A stretch of DNA of 64,000 nt from DATAXP01 sp036272935. GTDB lineage: Bacteria > Planctomycetota > Planctomycetia > Pirellulales > PNKZ01. The stretch spans positions 1 to 64,000 of the forward strand of contig DATAXP010000125.1 in the NCBI GenBank assembly GCA_036272935.1, read 5' to 3'. The translations under genes were made by a program, and so were the position numbers. A model generated the notes under the pieces. It was not told the DNA's origin, searched no databases, and worked only from the letters and a program-made list of their open reading frames with translations. This document shows positions 1 through 8,771 of the stretch, piece by piece; the stretch's first letter is position 1, and every line of letters begins with the position of its first letter.

Positions 1-229
1 CGACAACGGCGTTCACTCCTCCGCACGACCGACGGAGCGATTGTCGAGACTCACGGCCCCATGCCGCATTGGCGAGCATCGAATCGCAGCCCCAAGAACT
101 TGGGCCGCCGATGCCACGCTTGTCGCCTCGACGAACTTTTCATGGCCGTCCTTCAACCGCTCCGGCCGCCGTCGACTGCGAGGTATTCAATCAAACCGCA
201 GGACAATGGTCGAGCGCAGAAGTAGGCCA

Positions 230-1504
230 TCAACGGTCGACGGTTGCCCGGCCCACGTCGCGAAGTGGCACCAAGCCCGGGCGCCGGAGCGGGATGTGAG
301 GTCCGCCCAGCGGAGTGGCCGCCGGAGCAACCGCGCGGCGCGGTGCAGCCGGCGCGACCGGCGAGAGCCGAGTTCCCCAACCCAGGCGCATCACGTTGCC
401 GCGCCAGGTGACGGTGTGGCCGAAGATGGCCGGCAGCCACATCATCCCTGCGATCAGGTCCTTGAGCGTCAGCAGCGGCAGATGCGCCAGCCGCGGCCGG
501 CTGCCGCGCATCGTGGTGATGTTCACCAGATCGACCAACATCTTCACGAGCACGGTCGCGGCCAGCACCGGCAACCACGACGCTCCCATGCACAGCACCG
601 CCATCAGCGCGACGCACACCGGGTTGCCCAGCAACTCGATGGGATACGACCAGGGAGACAGCCGGCAACGCATCGCGGCGTGGCGGAACGTGCGATTCGC
701 GAGCGCATGCCACGACCAACGTGTCTGCACGCCGCGCACCGGCAGCGACGACATCTCCAGCCGCCAACCCGCGCCGCGCAGTGCCAGGCCGAGCACGTAG
801 TCCTCGGCCGCCACCTGCCGCACGCGGTCGAAGCCGCCGACCGCGTCGAGCGCCGTGCCGCGGAACATCATTCCCTTGCCCATCACCACGTCCCAGCCGG
901 TGAGCGCGTTGACGAACACCATCAGGTAGCCGCTGAGATCGGTGAGCTTGTAGTTTTCCAGCGCAGCCGGCACGGTTTCTTCGCCGACGCCAACGACCGG
1001 CTGATACACCAGCCCGACGCGCGGATCGCGGAAGGGAGCGACGAGATGCTCGATTTCGTTGGGGCGCACCACAACGTTGCTGTCGCTAATTAAGCAGAAT
1101 TCGTAGCGCGCGTGAGCGTACAAGGCATCGAGATTCTGCACTTTGGGGTTTCCGCACACGGCACCGGGAACGACGACGAACTCGGCATCGATCTCGGGAT
1201 GCCGCGCGAACACGCGCCGCGCCACGGTGAGTGCGGGATCGGCGGCATCGGCTGCCCCGAGCACGATCTGGAAGCGCGGATACTCGAGCGCCGCGAACGA
1301 TTCGAGATTGCGCTCGAGATTGTCGTCGACGCCGCACAGCGGCTTGAGGATCGTCACGCCGGGTCGATAGGAAGGATCGTTCACCTGCCGAGCCTGCGCA
1401 TGCCGCTGGCGACGCATCCAGCGCGCGGCCAACACCACGCCCAGCAGGTGTAGCGCCAGGCCGATGACGAGAATCAGGCTAAAGAAGATCGATCCGGCAG
1501 GCAC
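230..1504 (-). CDS. HpnI / ceramide glucosyltransferase-like glycosyltransferase
   Basis: Membrane-bound inverting glycosyltransferase (GT2/GT21 type) expected to transfer a sugar to a lipid such as a hopanoid or ceramide on the cytoplasmic face. Visible: one N-terminal hydrophobic segment (about residues 5-25), the TILKPLCG motif (about 51-58), SDSN at 140-143 (DXD equivalent), AEDY near 233-236 and QTRW at 260-263 (the Q..RW acceptor motif), then hydrophobic C-terminal segments. The GTG at 1504 is preferred because GGGGAG lies 9 nt upstream; an ATG at 1627 in frame would place the start inside the upstream terminator. The C-terminal 40 residues are Pro/Arg-rich and not typical of the family. 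The exact lipid acceptor cannot be told. Confidence 0.8.
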   Translation of the reverse strand: MPAGSIFFSLILVIGLALHLLGVVLAARWMRRQRHAQARQVNDPSYRPGVTILKPLCGVDDNLERNLESFAALEYPRFQIVLGAADAADPALTVARRVFARHPEIDAEFVVVPGAVCGNPKVQNLDALYAHARYEFCLISDSNVVVRPNEIEHLVAPFRDPRVGLVYQPVVGVGEETVPAALENYKLTDLSGYLMVFVNALTGWDVVMGKGMMFRGTALDAVGGFDRVRQVAAEDYVLGLALRGAGWRLEMSSLPVRGVQTRWSWHALANRTFRHAAMRCRLSPWSYPIELLGNPVCVALMAVLCMGASWLPVLAATVLVKMLVDLVNITTMRGSRPRLAHLPLLTLKDLIAGMMWLPAIFGHTVTWRGNVMRLGWGTRLSPVAPAAPRRAVAPAATPLGGPHIPLRRPGLVPLRDVGRATVDR

Positions 1505-1592
1505 GGCGAAATTCTCCCCAAGGGACGCTGGCGACAGCTCGCCGAAGCCGGCTCCCCCTTTTGGACGGCGGAAAGGTACCCATGGAGCCGCC

Positions 1593-1643
1593 AAAACAAA
1601 AGCCCGGATGGCCTGTTTTGCAAACAAAACAAGCCATCCGGGC
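1593..1643 (-). terminator. Rho-independent terminator
   Basis: On the minus strand a long hairpin (GCCCGGATGG on one side, CCATCCGGGC on the other, continuing as TTGTTTT/AAAACA) is followed by TTTTGTTTT. It lies after the small secreted-protein gene and before the glycosyltransferase, so it should end transcription of the former. Confidence 0.75.
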
Positions 1644-1711
1644 AGCGTACTGCTCGGTCGCTATCACTCGGGCAGTGGTCGGCTAGCTGTCGGCCGACGC
1701 ACCCGAAGCGG

Positions 1712-1930
1712 CTAACCTCCGGCGGTCGGAGGGGCCGACGGCGGAGCTGGTGGCGGCATCGTTTGCGGAGCCGCCGTGGGCATGCCCGCCTGGCAATTGT
1801 TGCACGTGTAGCATCCACTGTTGCACCCGTTGCGACGCATCTGGCGATGCCTCCAACCGGCATGGACATCGACAGCGGTAAAGCAGCCGACGGCCAACAC
1901 CAAGGCGGTGGCCCAAAGACGTTTCGTCAT
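1712..1930 (-). CDS. Small secreted cysteine-rich protein
   Basis: A 72-residue protein with a classical signal peptide (MTKRLW, hydrophobic ALVLAVGCF, cleavage near VHA-GW). The mature part has the cysteine cluster CNSGCYTCNNC, then a Pro/Ala/Thr-rich tail. Start at 1930 is chosen over an in-frame ATG 42 nt upstream because GAGGAG sits about 10 nt before it. It is a single-gene unit: terminator downstream, divergent from the DUF1571 gene. Function unknown; the clustered cysteines suggest disulfides or metal/haem binding, which is inference only. Confidence 0.6.
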   Translation of the reverse strand: MTKRLWATALVLAVGCFTAVDVHAGWRHRQMRRNGCNSGCYTCNNCQAGMPTAAPQTMPPPAPPSAPPTAGG

Positions 1931-2343
1931 AGCTTTCTTCTCCTCTTGCATGGAAACATCCAAAATCGCCACCGCCGCACGGCCGCTCCGTGACAGGCGT
2001 TCGATGGCTAAGGGCCCAGTGGGAATGCACGATCGATGCCGAGCAAGCGCAGCGAAACCGTACCGACGGTGTCTGCTCAGGCTGTAAATCCAGGGGATAG
2101 AGGGGTTTGCTCATCGGGAAAAAACAGCTTTTTCGCTGGCGTCGGCCTCAGCGCTCGCGGAGACTGACTGTCGAGCCACCTCTCGAGCTGCCGACGCGCT
2201 CGCTCGCCTTGATCGGTCGGCCGGCTGTGACCGAGTGCTGGCATGCGGCATCAAAAATGCATTCGGCTGATTCGGACGGCGGCAACAGTTACCTGAGCCA
2301 CGACTTGACGAACAACCACGAGAACAACGGCGAGCGACCGGTC
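1931..2343. other. Divergent intergenic region
   Basis: 413 nt between divergent genes. It must hold both promoters, but I cannot pick a convincing -35/-10 pair. A weak A/T-rich hairpin (AAAAAACAGCTTTTT) lies near 2120-2134. No small gene supported. Confidence 0.3.
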
Positions 2344-3414
2344 ATGGGCAGCAAGCAACATCGCTGGACCCCGGCATTGATCCGCGCACGCAGCGGACGC
2401 GTGGCGATGGCGGGCCTCGTGGCATTGCTGGCCGGACTTGCCGCGGCGGCCGGCGCGCGCTGGCTGCTCTCGGAAATCGAATCAGACGATGAGGCGGCTA
2501 TCGATGCACTGTCGAGTGACGAGTGCTGCGCGATGCGGCTAACGACGCTCGAAGCTTCCGATCCTGCATCGCTAACGCTCGCCGCACGGCTGGGGCGCGA
2601 AGCGGATGCGTCGGAACATCCGCTCGATCCCGGCATGGCGTGGGCACGCGACGCGATGGCGCGGCTGAACGAGATTCGGGATTACTCGTGCACGCTCATC
2701 AAGCGCGAATGGGTCGATGGCCAACTCCTCGGTCCGCAGCGCCTGGCCGTGAAAGTGCGCCACGAGCCATTCAGCGTCTACCTGCGGTACGAGACTCCGC
2801 GCGCCTTGTGCGGACAAGAGGCAATCTATGTTGCGGGACAAAACGACAACAAGCTCGTCGGGCACCTGACCGGGCTGAAGCATCGGCTGCTGGGAGCGGT
2901 GAGCATCAATCCGATAGGGACGGCGGCGATGCGCGGCAACCGCTATCCGATCACCGAGGTTGGCGTGCGACGAATGCTCGAGCGCGTGGTCGAAGTGGGC
3001 GAGTGCGAACGAGCCGCTGGCACTTGCCGCGTGCGCTATCTCGACGCGACGACCATCGACGATCGCCCTGCTTCGTGCCTTGAAATGATCCATCCCGAGC
3101 GCGAGCCGGGCGTCCGCTATCATTTGGCCCGCGTGTACGTCGACGACGCGATCGGTCTGCCCGTTCGCTTCGAGGCGTACTCATGGCCCGAACAGCCCGG
3201 CGAGACTCCGCCCTTGGTCGAGGAGTACACGTACACGAACCTGGTGCTGAATCCGGGATTTGACGATCGCGACTTCTCGCCGGAAAATCCCCGCTATGGT
3301 TTTGCGCGCGGCGGCGCCGACCGGCTCGCCCAAGACGAGCGAACCGTCGAGCGAACCGTGGCGCCCGGGCCATCGCGCAGCGAGCGCCGTGGCGAACACC
3401 CAGTGATTCAATAG
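2344..3414 (+). CDS. DUF1571 domain protein, membrane-anchored
   Basis: A 356-residue protein with an N-terminal transmembrane or signal-anchor segment (about residues 20-40) followed by a DUF1571 domain: ARLNEIRDYSCTLIKREWVDG, VSINPIGTAAMRGNRYPITE and a VEEYTYTNLVLNPGF ending are typical of this planctomycete family of unknown function, placed outside the membrane. The ATG at 2344 directly precedes the basic residues and hydrophobic anchor; the longer frame upstream has no domain content. Only 36 nt, almost wholly a family-A palindrome, separate it from the kinase gene, so the two are probably co-transcribed. Confidence 0.75.
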   Translation: MGSKQHRWTPALIRARSGRVAMAGLVALLAGLAAAAGARWLLSEIESDDEAAIDALSSDECCAMRLTTLEASDPASLTLAARLGREADASEHPLDPGMAWARDAMARLNEIRDYSCTLIKREWVDGQLLGPQRLAVKVRHEPFSVYLRYETPRALCGQEAIYVAGQNDNKLVGHLTGLKHRLLGAVSINPIGTAAMRGNRYPITEVGVRRMLERVVEVGECERAAGTCRVRYLDATTIDDRPASCLEMIHPEREPGVRYHLARVYVDDAIGLPVRFEAYSWPEQPGETPPLVEEYTYTNLVLNPGFDDRDFSPENPRYGFARGGADRLAQDERTVERTVAPGPSRSERRGEHPVIQ

Positions 3415-3417
3415 GCC

Positions 3418-3447
3418 GTTTAGCCGGTCGCCGCGGCGACCGCGTTT
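3418..3447 (+). repeat. Family-A palindrome, copy 1
   Basis: Form GTTTAGC, arm CGGTCGCC, loop GC, arm GGCGACCG, CGTTT. It fills the gap between the DUF1571 stop and the kinase ATG, ending 3 nt before that ATG. The arms pair perfectly (8 bp). This entry defines family A; other copies keep GTTTAGC and CGTTT but differ in the arms. Confidence 0.9.
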
Positions 3448-3450
3448 CGT

Positions 3451-5637
3451 ATGGCCATCGACCAGACGCTGCTGCAAGGCGGGGAAGAACTTCAGCACGC
3501 CCGTGAGCAAAGCCTGGAGCGCACGCGCCCAGCGGCGGAAGTGCCGGGCTTCGAGCCGGTGCGCTCGCTGGGGTCGGGCGCCTACGGCGAGGTGTGGCTG
3601 GCCATCGAGCGCAACACGCGCCGCAAGGTGGCGATCAAGTTCTACACGCATCGCGGCGGGCTCGACTGGTCGCTGTTGAGCCGCGAGGTCGAGAAGCTGT
3701 CGTTCCTGTTTGCCGACCGGTACGTGGTGCAGTTGATCGACGTCGGCTGGGATGCCGATCCGCCGTACTACGTGATGGAGTTCGTCGAAGGCGGGTCGCT
3801 GGCTGAGCGTTTGCGGCACGGGCCGTTGCCGCCGGACGAGGCGGTGTCGCTGTTCCACGACGTCGCGGTGGGCCTGGTGCACGCCCACGGCAAAGGGGTG
3901 CTGCACTGCGACCTGACGCCGGGCAACGTGCTGATCGATCAAGATGGCAAGCCGCGGCTGGCCGACTTCGGACAATCGCGGATGAGCTACGAGCAGACGC
4001 CCGCGCTGGGCACACTGTTCTACATGGCCCCGGAGCAGGCCGACCTGCACGCCGTGCCCGATGCGCGCTGGGACGTGTACGCGCTGGGCGCGCTGCTATA
4101 CGCGATGCTCACGGGCCATCCGCCGTATCGCAATCCCGACACCACCGCCCAGATGGCCAAGGCGGCCGATCTCCCGGGGAAGCTGCGCACCTACGTGCAA
4201 CTGCTGCACACGCTGCCGGCGCCGGTCGAGCATCGGCGCGTGCGCGGCGTGGATCGCGAGCTGGCCGACATCGTTTCGCGATCGCTGGCCACGAACCCCG
4301 CGAAGCGTTATGCCAATCCGCAGGCGGTGCTCGACGCGCTGCGCGCCCGCGAGCAGCGCCGCCGGCGCAGGCCGCTGCTGGTGCTGGGTGTGCTCGGACC
4401 GGCGGTGCTGATGCTGGTCATCGCGGCATTGGCGGGGAACGCCGCCTGGGTGGCGTTCCAGCGTTCGGAACAGGCGCTCATCGCGCGATCGATCGAGAAC
4501 TGCCGCTTCGCGGCGCGGTTCGTCGCGTTTACCACTGCCGGGCAAATCAATCGCCGCTGGTACATTTTGGAACGCGAGGCCTCCGATCCTGATTTCCGCG
4601 CCGTCGTGCTGCCGGCGCTGGGCAGACAGGCGGGGAGCCCTGAGCGGGAAACACTTCAACAGACGGTCGCGTTCCTGCACGCCACGCATCCCGAAATCAG
4701 CGCGGCCCATTGGTTCCTGCTCGACGCGCGTGGGATCGAGTTGGCGCGCAGCCCGTTCGATCCGGCGCTCGTTGGTCGCAGCTTGGCCCATCGCGATTTT
4801 TTCCACGGCCTCGGGCGCGATCTACCGGAAGACACGCCAAACCTGCCGCCGATCGAGTCGCCGCATCGATCGCATCTGTACGTGGCCGACGACGGCCAAG
4901 AACGGCGCATGGCGCTCTCGGTGCCGGTGTGGGACAGCAACGATTTGGACCAGCGCAAGGTAATTGGCGTGCTGGGCATCTCGGTGCCGCTGGGGCACTT
5001 TGCCGAGCTGCACATGACCCAGCAAGATTCCGGCGAGCAGATGCCGGTGCTCGTTGACGATCTGCCCGACGGCTGTCATCCGCCGCGCCGCGGAGCGATC
5101 CTCGAGCATCCGCAGCTCGACGAGGCGCTGCGTGCCGTGAATACCGCCTGCCCGCAACTTTATGTCGACGCCGCGACCGTTGAGCGGATGGGGCGACTGC
5201 GATCGCTGCGCACGCAGGAAGAATCGCCGGCGGTCGACAAGCAGATCGACGCCCTGTCGGCGACCGACGATTATTTCGATCCGCTTAATGACGGCTACAC
5301 CGGACGCTGGCTGGCGGCATTTGAGCCGGTGATCGTCGCCAACCGGCCCGAAGCGACACGCGACACGGGGCTGGTGGTGATCGTACAGGAACGATTCGAC
5401 GCCGCGGTGCTGCCGGCCCGGCAGTTGGCCGCGCGGCTGTTGCGTACCGGCCTGATCGCGTTGGCCGTGGTGCTGGTGGTGATCACCGCGCTGTGGGCGT
5501 TCGTTGTGATCGTGTTAAACGATGCGCCGCGAGTTCGCCGGGCGCAGCGTCGGTTGGCACAGGCTTTGCCACTGCCAGGGGCCGCCCAAGAACCGAGCAC
5601 CACGGCCACGACAAGCCAAGGCTCGGCGATAGAATGA
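3451..5637 (+). CDS. Ser/Thr protein kinase with extracytoplasmic Cache-like sensor
   Basis: 728 residues. Cytoplasmic kinase domain about 34-290: GSGAYGEVWLA glycine loop, VAIK lysine, HCDLTPGNVLID catalytic loop, DFG, and APE as MAPEQADLH. TM1 about 307-335, a roughly 330-residue extracytoplasmic region resembling a double Cache sensor, TM2 about 666-692, short basic/Ala tail. It should phosphorylate Ser/Thr targets in response to an external ligand. HCD in place of HRD is common in planctomycete kinases, but the lysine of DLKPxN is Thr here, which is odd. No Shine-Dalgarno is seen: the palindrome reaches almost to the ATG. Targets unknown. Confidence 0.85.
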   Translation: MAIDQTLLQGGEELQHAREQSLERTRPAAEVPGFEPVRSLGSGAYGEVWLAIERNTRRKVAIKFYTHRGGLDWSLLSREVEKLSFLFADRYVVQLIDVGWDADPPYYVMEFVEGGSLAERLRHGPLPPDEAVSLFHDVAVGLVHAHGKGVLHCDLTPGNVLIDQDGKPRLADFGQSRMSYEQTPALGTLFYMAPEQADLHAVPDARWDVYALGALLYAMLTGHPPYRNPDTTAQMAKAADLPGKLRTYVQLLHTLPAPVEHRRVRGVDRELADIVSRSLATNPAKRYANPQAVLDALRAREQRRRRRPLLVLGVLGPAVLMLVIAALAGNAAWVAFQRSEQALIARSIENCRFAARFVAFTTAGQINRRWYILEREASDPDFRAVVLPALGRQAGSPERETLQQTVAFLHATHPEISAAHWFLLDARGIELARSPFDPALVGRSLAHRDFFHGLGRDLPEDTPNLPPIESPHRSHLYVADDGQERRMALSVPVWDSNDLDQRKVIGVLGISVPLGHFAELHMTQQDSGEQMPVLVDDLPDGCHPPRRGAILEHPQLDEALRAVNTACPQLYVDAATVERMGRLRSLRTQEESPAVDKQIDALSATDDYFDPLNDGYTGRWLAAFEPVIVANRPEATRDTGLVVIVQERFDAAVLPARQLAARLLRTGLIALAVVLVVITALWAFVVIVLNDAPRVRRAQRRLAQALPLPGAAQEPSTTATTSQGSAIE

Positions 5638-5649
5638 GGCGGCACGTCA

Positions 5650-5679
5650 GTTTAGCCGGCGGGCTCGCCCGCCGCGTTT
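5650..5679 (+). repeat. Family-A palindrome, copy 2
   Basis: GTTTAGC, arms CGGCGGGC/GCCCGCCG with loop TC, CGTTT. Lies between the kinase stop and osmC; here a normal AAAGGA ribosome site separates the palindrome from the next gene. Confidence 0.9.
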
Positions 5680-5717
5680 GCTTCTGACCGCTTCTTCATC
5701 ACGAAAGGATTACCCTC

Positions 5718-6146
5718 ATGCCCATCAGCACTTCTTCCGCGTTCTGGGAAAAGGATCTCATGTCGGGTCACGGCACGATGACCGTCGGCAACGACGCGTA
5801 TCGTGGGCCGTACTCGTTCAAGTCGCGATTTGAAAAGGGGTCCGGCACCAATCCCGAGGAGCTGTTGGCCGCCGCGCATGCCGGCTGCTTCTCAATGGCG
5901 TTCAGCCATGCGCTATCGCAGGCAGGCCATGTGCCCGACCGCGTTCAGACCACGGCCAAGGTGCATCTCGACAAGGTGGAAGGCGGCTTCGCGATCACGA
6001 AGGTCGAGCTGGTGACCGAAGGCAAGGTTCCGGGCATGGATCAGGCGGCATTCCAGAAGACCGCCGAAGAAGCGAAAAAGAACTGCCCGGTGTCGAAGCT
6101 GTTCGCCGGTGCGCAGATTTCGCTCACCGCGACATTGTCGAAATAG
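5718..6146 (+). CDS. OsmC family peroxiredoxin
   Basis: 142 residues, the usual OsmC length. These thiol peroxidases reduce organic hydroperoxides with two cysteines, in the cytoplasm as dimers. Visible: NPEELLAAAHAGCFSMAF with the peroxidatic Cys57 and the supporting Glu, and KNCPVSKLF with resolving Cys123. Start at 5718 has AAAGGA about 8 nt upstream. Single gene flanked by family-A palindromes; OsmC versus Ohr subtype favours OsmC from the general-stress layout, but not decisively. Confidence 0.9.
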   Translation: MPISTSSAFWEKDLMSGHGTMTVGNDAYRGPYSFKSRFEKGSGTNPEELLAAAHAGCFSMAFSHALSQAGHVPDRVQTTAKVHLDKVEGGFAITKVELVTEGKVPGMDQAAFQKTAEEAKKNCPVSKLFAGAQISLTATLSK

Positions 6147-6149
6147 CTC

Positions 6150-6209
6150 GTTTAGCCGGCTCGCTTGCGAGCCGCGTTTGGCGCGGAAGCGCAAGCCCGC
6201 CAGCTAAAC
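6150..6209. repeat. Family-A inverted pair (copies 3 and 4)
   Basis: Plus-strand copy 6150-6179 has arms CGGCTCGC/GCGAGCCG with loop TT. It is followed at once by a degenerate minus-strand copy ending in the complement GCTAAAC at about 6203-6209, with imperfect arms. Sits just after the osmC stop codon, a position fitting transcription termination. Confidence 0.75.
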
Positions 6210-6299
6210 ATCAACTATACGTCGCAATTTCGACCGATTTTTTCGGTGCTAAGCGGCTTTTTTCCCGCTCGTCGCCGTGCGAACGCCTTGCCCTGCGCT

Positions 6300-6327
6300 T
6301 TGACGTTTGTTCACTAAACGCCATACT
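6300..6327 (+). promoter_or_regulatory. Putative sigma-70 promoter for the DUF1573 gene
   Basis: TTGACG (6300-6305), 16-nt spacer, CATACT (6322-6327), about 70 nt before the ATG at 6399. Good match to a housekeeping promoter; no experimental support. Confidence 0.45.
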
Positions 6328-6398
6328 GAAGAGGACGCGGCACGGCCGTTGCTCCACCTGGGGAGATTGGGGTTTCTCTCGTTCGGGAGGTTCGCATC

Positions 6399-7400
6399 AT
6401 GTTCCGGTCGACGATTGCGGCAATGGCGGTGATGGCGGTGGGCGCGTCGCGAGTGCCAGCCCAGGATTGGGCGGCCAAGATGTTCACCGACACCAGCCAC
6501 AACTTCGGCACGGTCGCCAAGGACGCGAAGACCGAGTTCCGCTTCACGTTCAAGAACATCTACCGCGATCCGGTACACATCACCGGCGTGCGCACCAGTT
6601 GCGGCTGCACGTCGCCTACGGTGCTCCGTGACACGGTGCCATCGCTCGAAACCGGCGAGATTCTGGCTCACTTCAACACCGATCGCTTCACCGGCCAGCG
6701 CGGCGCCACGCTCACCGTCACCGTCGATCGTCCGCAACACGCCGAAGTGCGGCTGCGTGTCGACGGATTCATTCGCAGCGACGTGATGGTGCGCCCCGGG
6801 AGCGTGAACTTCGGCAGCATCACGCAGGGGACCGTGCTCGAGCAGACCGTCAGCGTCGATTACACCGGCGCTTCGCGCGATTGGAAAATCACCGGCGTGC
6901 GCAGCAACAGCCCGTATTTCGAAGCCAAGCTGCTCAATCCTTCGACCAACACGCCGCGCGGTTCGTACCGCGTGTTCATCAAGCTCAAGGAAGGCGCCCC
7001 GCCGGGCTACGTGCAAGACGCCGTTACCGTGACCACGAATGATCCCACCACGCCGCAGTTGCCGATCGGCGTCGAAGGACGCATCCTGCCCGAGTTGTCG
7101 GTCAGCCCGCAGACCTTGGTGCTGGGGACGGTGCCGATGGGACAGAAGATCACCAAGCAGATCGTCGTGCAGGCCAAGCGGCCGTTCTCGATCGTCGGCA
7201 TCAAGTGCGACGATCCGTCGTTCGAGTTCAAGCTGCCCACGACGAGCGAGCCCAAGAACTGGCATGTGATTCCGATCACCTTCGATGCCCGCGACGCCGG
7301 TAAGCTGGTCCGCTCGATCCACATCGAAACCGACCTGGGCCGCTCGGCCGAAACCGATCTGCCGGTCCACGTCGAAGTGCTCGCCCTGGCGAATAAGTAA
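6399..7400 (+). CDS. DUF1573 (HYDIN/ASH-like) exported protein
   Basis: 333 residues with a signal peptide (about 1-22, cut near VPA-QDW). The first domain is DUF1573: HNFGTVAKDAKTEFRFTF followed by VRTSCGCTSPT, the family's characteristic SCGCT cysteine pair. Two more immunoglobulin-like ASH repeats follow (VNFGSITQGTVLEQTVSV; LVLGTVPMGQKITKQIVV). Expected to be a periplasmic or cell-surface beta-sandwich protein; the role is unknown. GGGAGG precedes the ATG. It ends in a long bidirectional hairpin shared with lepB. Confidence 0.85.
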   Translation: MFRSTIAAMAVMAVGASRVPAQDWAAKMFTDTSHNFGTVAKDAKTEFRFTFKNIYRDPVHITGVRTSCGCTSPTVLRDTVPSLETGEILAHFNTDRFTGQRGATLTVTVDRPQHAEVRLRVDGFIRSDVMVRPGSVNFGSITQGTVLEQTVSVDYTGASRDWKITGVRSNSPYFEAKLLNPSTNTPRGSYRVFIKLKEGAPPGYVQDAVTVTTNDPTTPQLPIGVEGRILPELSVSPQTLVLGTVPMGQKITKQIVVQAKRPFSIVGIKCDDPSFEFKLPTTSEPKNWHVIPITFDARDAGKLVRSIHIETDLGRSAETDLPVHVEVLALANK

Positions 7401-7405
7401 GGGGT

Positions 7406-7469
7406 AGCAATTAGCAGTTAGCGATTAGCAATGAGCCGGCTAGCTGCTAACTGCTAGTCGCTAATTGCT
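7406..7469. repeat. Iterated-unit palindrome (TTAGC type), likely bidirectional terminator
   Basis: Left arm AGCAATTAGCAGTTAGCGA and right arm TAGTCGCTAATTGCT, each made of TTAGC/GCTAA units spaced 6-7 nt apart. It lies between convergent genes and its right arm supplies the lepB stop codon (TAG on the minus strand at 7461-7463). Confidence 0.8.
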
Positions 7470-8753
7470 CTTTATTTTCCAGCACGGGCTGCCGACCAAC
7501 AGGCTCCGCGGAATGGCCGGGCCGAACGCGGCGTACCGGCTATCAAGCGACCGCGGACTGTTGTCGCCGAGCACGAAAAACTCGTCGGGTCCCAACGTGT
7601 ACGGCTGAAACAGCGCCCGGGCCGTCGACCGGTTGCGCGGCGTCGTGAGCTGCGGCGGATGCGTGTAGTACACGTCACGCCACACGCGCAGCTCACGCAC
7701 CTCGACGAAACCACTTAGCGGCCCGATCGCGAAAGGCTCGCTGCTCGGCTCCGTCGTCAGATCAGAGGTGTCGAGGTCCATCTGATACAGCGACCGTCCG
7801 TCGAGCGCGATTTCGTATCGTCGGTCGAACAGCGATACCACCAGCGTATGTTCGCCTTCGCCGAGCGGAATGGTGCGCTTGAGTATTTCTTTACCATCGC
7901 GGTACAAGATGAGTTGCTCGTCGGAGGCCCGAAACGTCGCGTCGAACACCGTTGGCGGGTCGGTGGCGCGCACCACCCAGGTTGCATCCGAGGAGTGCCG
8001 TACTCGAAACGTCAGCATCAGGTCACGCATCGGATGCAGATCCCGAATCGGCAGCGTCTGGTTGTAGCCGTAACGATCGTCGACCGGCGCCTCGACAACC
8101 CTGTGCGGCGGAGCGGCTTGCCGGTGCTCGTGGTGATACATGAGCCAGTCGGCAAGCGAGTGGATCGGATGGTAAACGAACGCTTGGCCTTCGCGCTTCC
8201 AGCCGGTGTAGTTGCTATCTTTCCGCCAGCGCGGCTTGGCGTTCGATGTCTTGCCCGGAGGATAATCGGCGTCGTGTACCAGGATCGCCATTGCCTGCTG
8301 CTGCGCGAGGGTTTTGCGGGCGAGATAGCCGTCAATGTACACGTCGCCGCCACGCAGCAGGATGCGCTCTCCCGGCAGGCCGACGACGCGCTTCACACCG
8401 AACGCCCCCGGGCGATCGGGCAGCCGGCAGGTGACCATCTCCCACCGCTCGGGCGGGCGCAGCGAATAAATGCTCCGTGCCACCAGCACGCGGTTTCCCG
8501 GATGCTCGGTCGCCGCCTTCAACTCTTCGGCATAGCCACAGTTCGGGCAGACGACGCGCTGGCCGTACTGCGGCGGCCGCTCGGCGTCCATCGCGTAGCG
8601 GAACCCGCAATCATGGCAGGTCACGTCGCAGTGCGCGCCCAATAGCGCCGGAGCCATCGAGCCGGTGAGGATCACGTGCCATCGCGCCAACCACGTCGAC
8701 ACGACGAGGCAGCCGATGGGAACCATCACCAAGACGCGAACGACGCGGCGCAC
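7461..8753 (-). CDS. lepB: Signal peptidase I with zinc-ribbon-like insertion
   Basis: Membrane-bound S26A serine protease that removes signal peptides from exported proteins. One N-terminal TM (about 4-24), catalytic Ser32 in TGSMAP, general-base Lys121 in FGVKRVVGLPGE, and box E LGDNSPRSLDSR near the C-terminus. At 430 residues it is much longer than typical enzymes: an insertion after the Ser motif carries CHDCG (46-49) and CPNCG (69-72), forming a likely zinc ribbon, and a second large insertion of about 200 residues lies between Lys121 and box E. GTG start at 8753 with GAGGG upstream; it follows lepA by 18 nt, the classical lepA-lepB order. Confidence 0.88.
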   Translation of the reverse strand: MRRVVRVLVMVPIGCLVVSTWLARWHVILTGSMAPALLGAHCDVTCHDCGFRYAMDAERPPQYGQRVVCPNCGYAEELKAATEHPGNRVLVARSIYSLRPPERWEMVTCRLPDRPGAFGVKRVVGLPGERILLRGGDVYIDGYLARKTLAQQQAMAILVHDADYPPGKTSNAKPRWRKDSNYTGWKREGQAFVYHPIHSLADWLMYHHEHRQAAPPHRVVEAPVDDRYGYNQTLPIRDLHPMRDLMLTFRVRHSSDATWVVRATDPPTVFDATFRASDEQLILYRDGKEILKRTIPLGEGEHTLVVSLFDRRYEIALDGRSLYQMDLDTSDLTTEPSSEPFAIGPLSGFVEVRELRVWRDVYYTHPPQLTTPRNRSTARALFQPYTLGPDEFFVLGDNSPRSLDSRYAAFGPAIPRSLLVGSPCWKIKSN

Positions 8754-8771
8754 GCCTGAGCCCTCGTTCGC

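Noticed and set aside
1..229. A gene in the first 229 nt
   Set aside because: Short open frames exist but none has a recognisable motif; nothing supportable.
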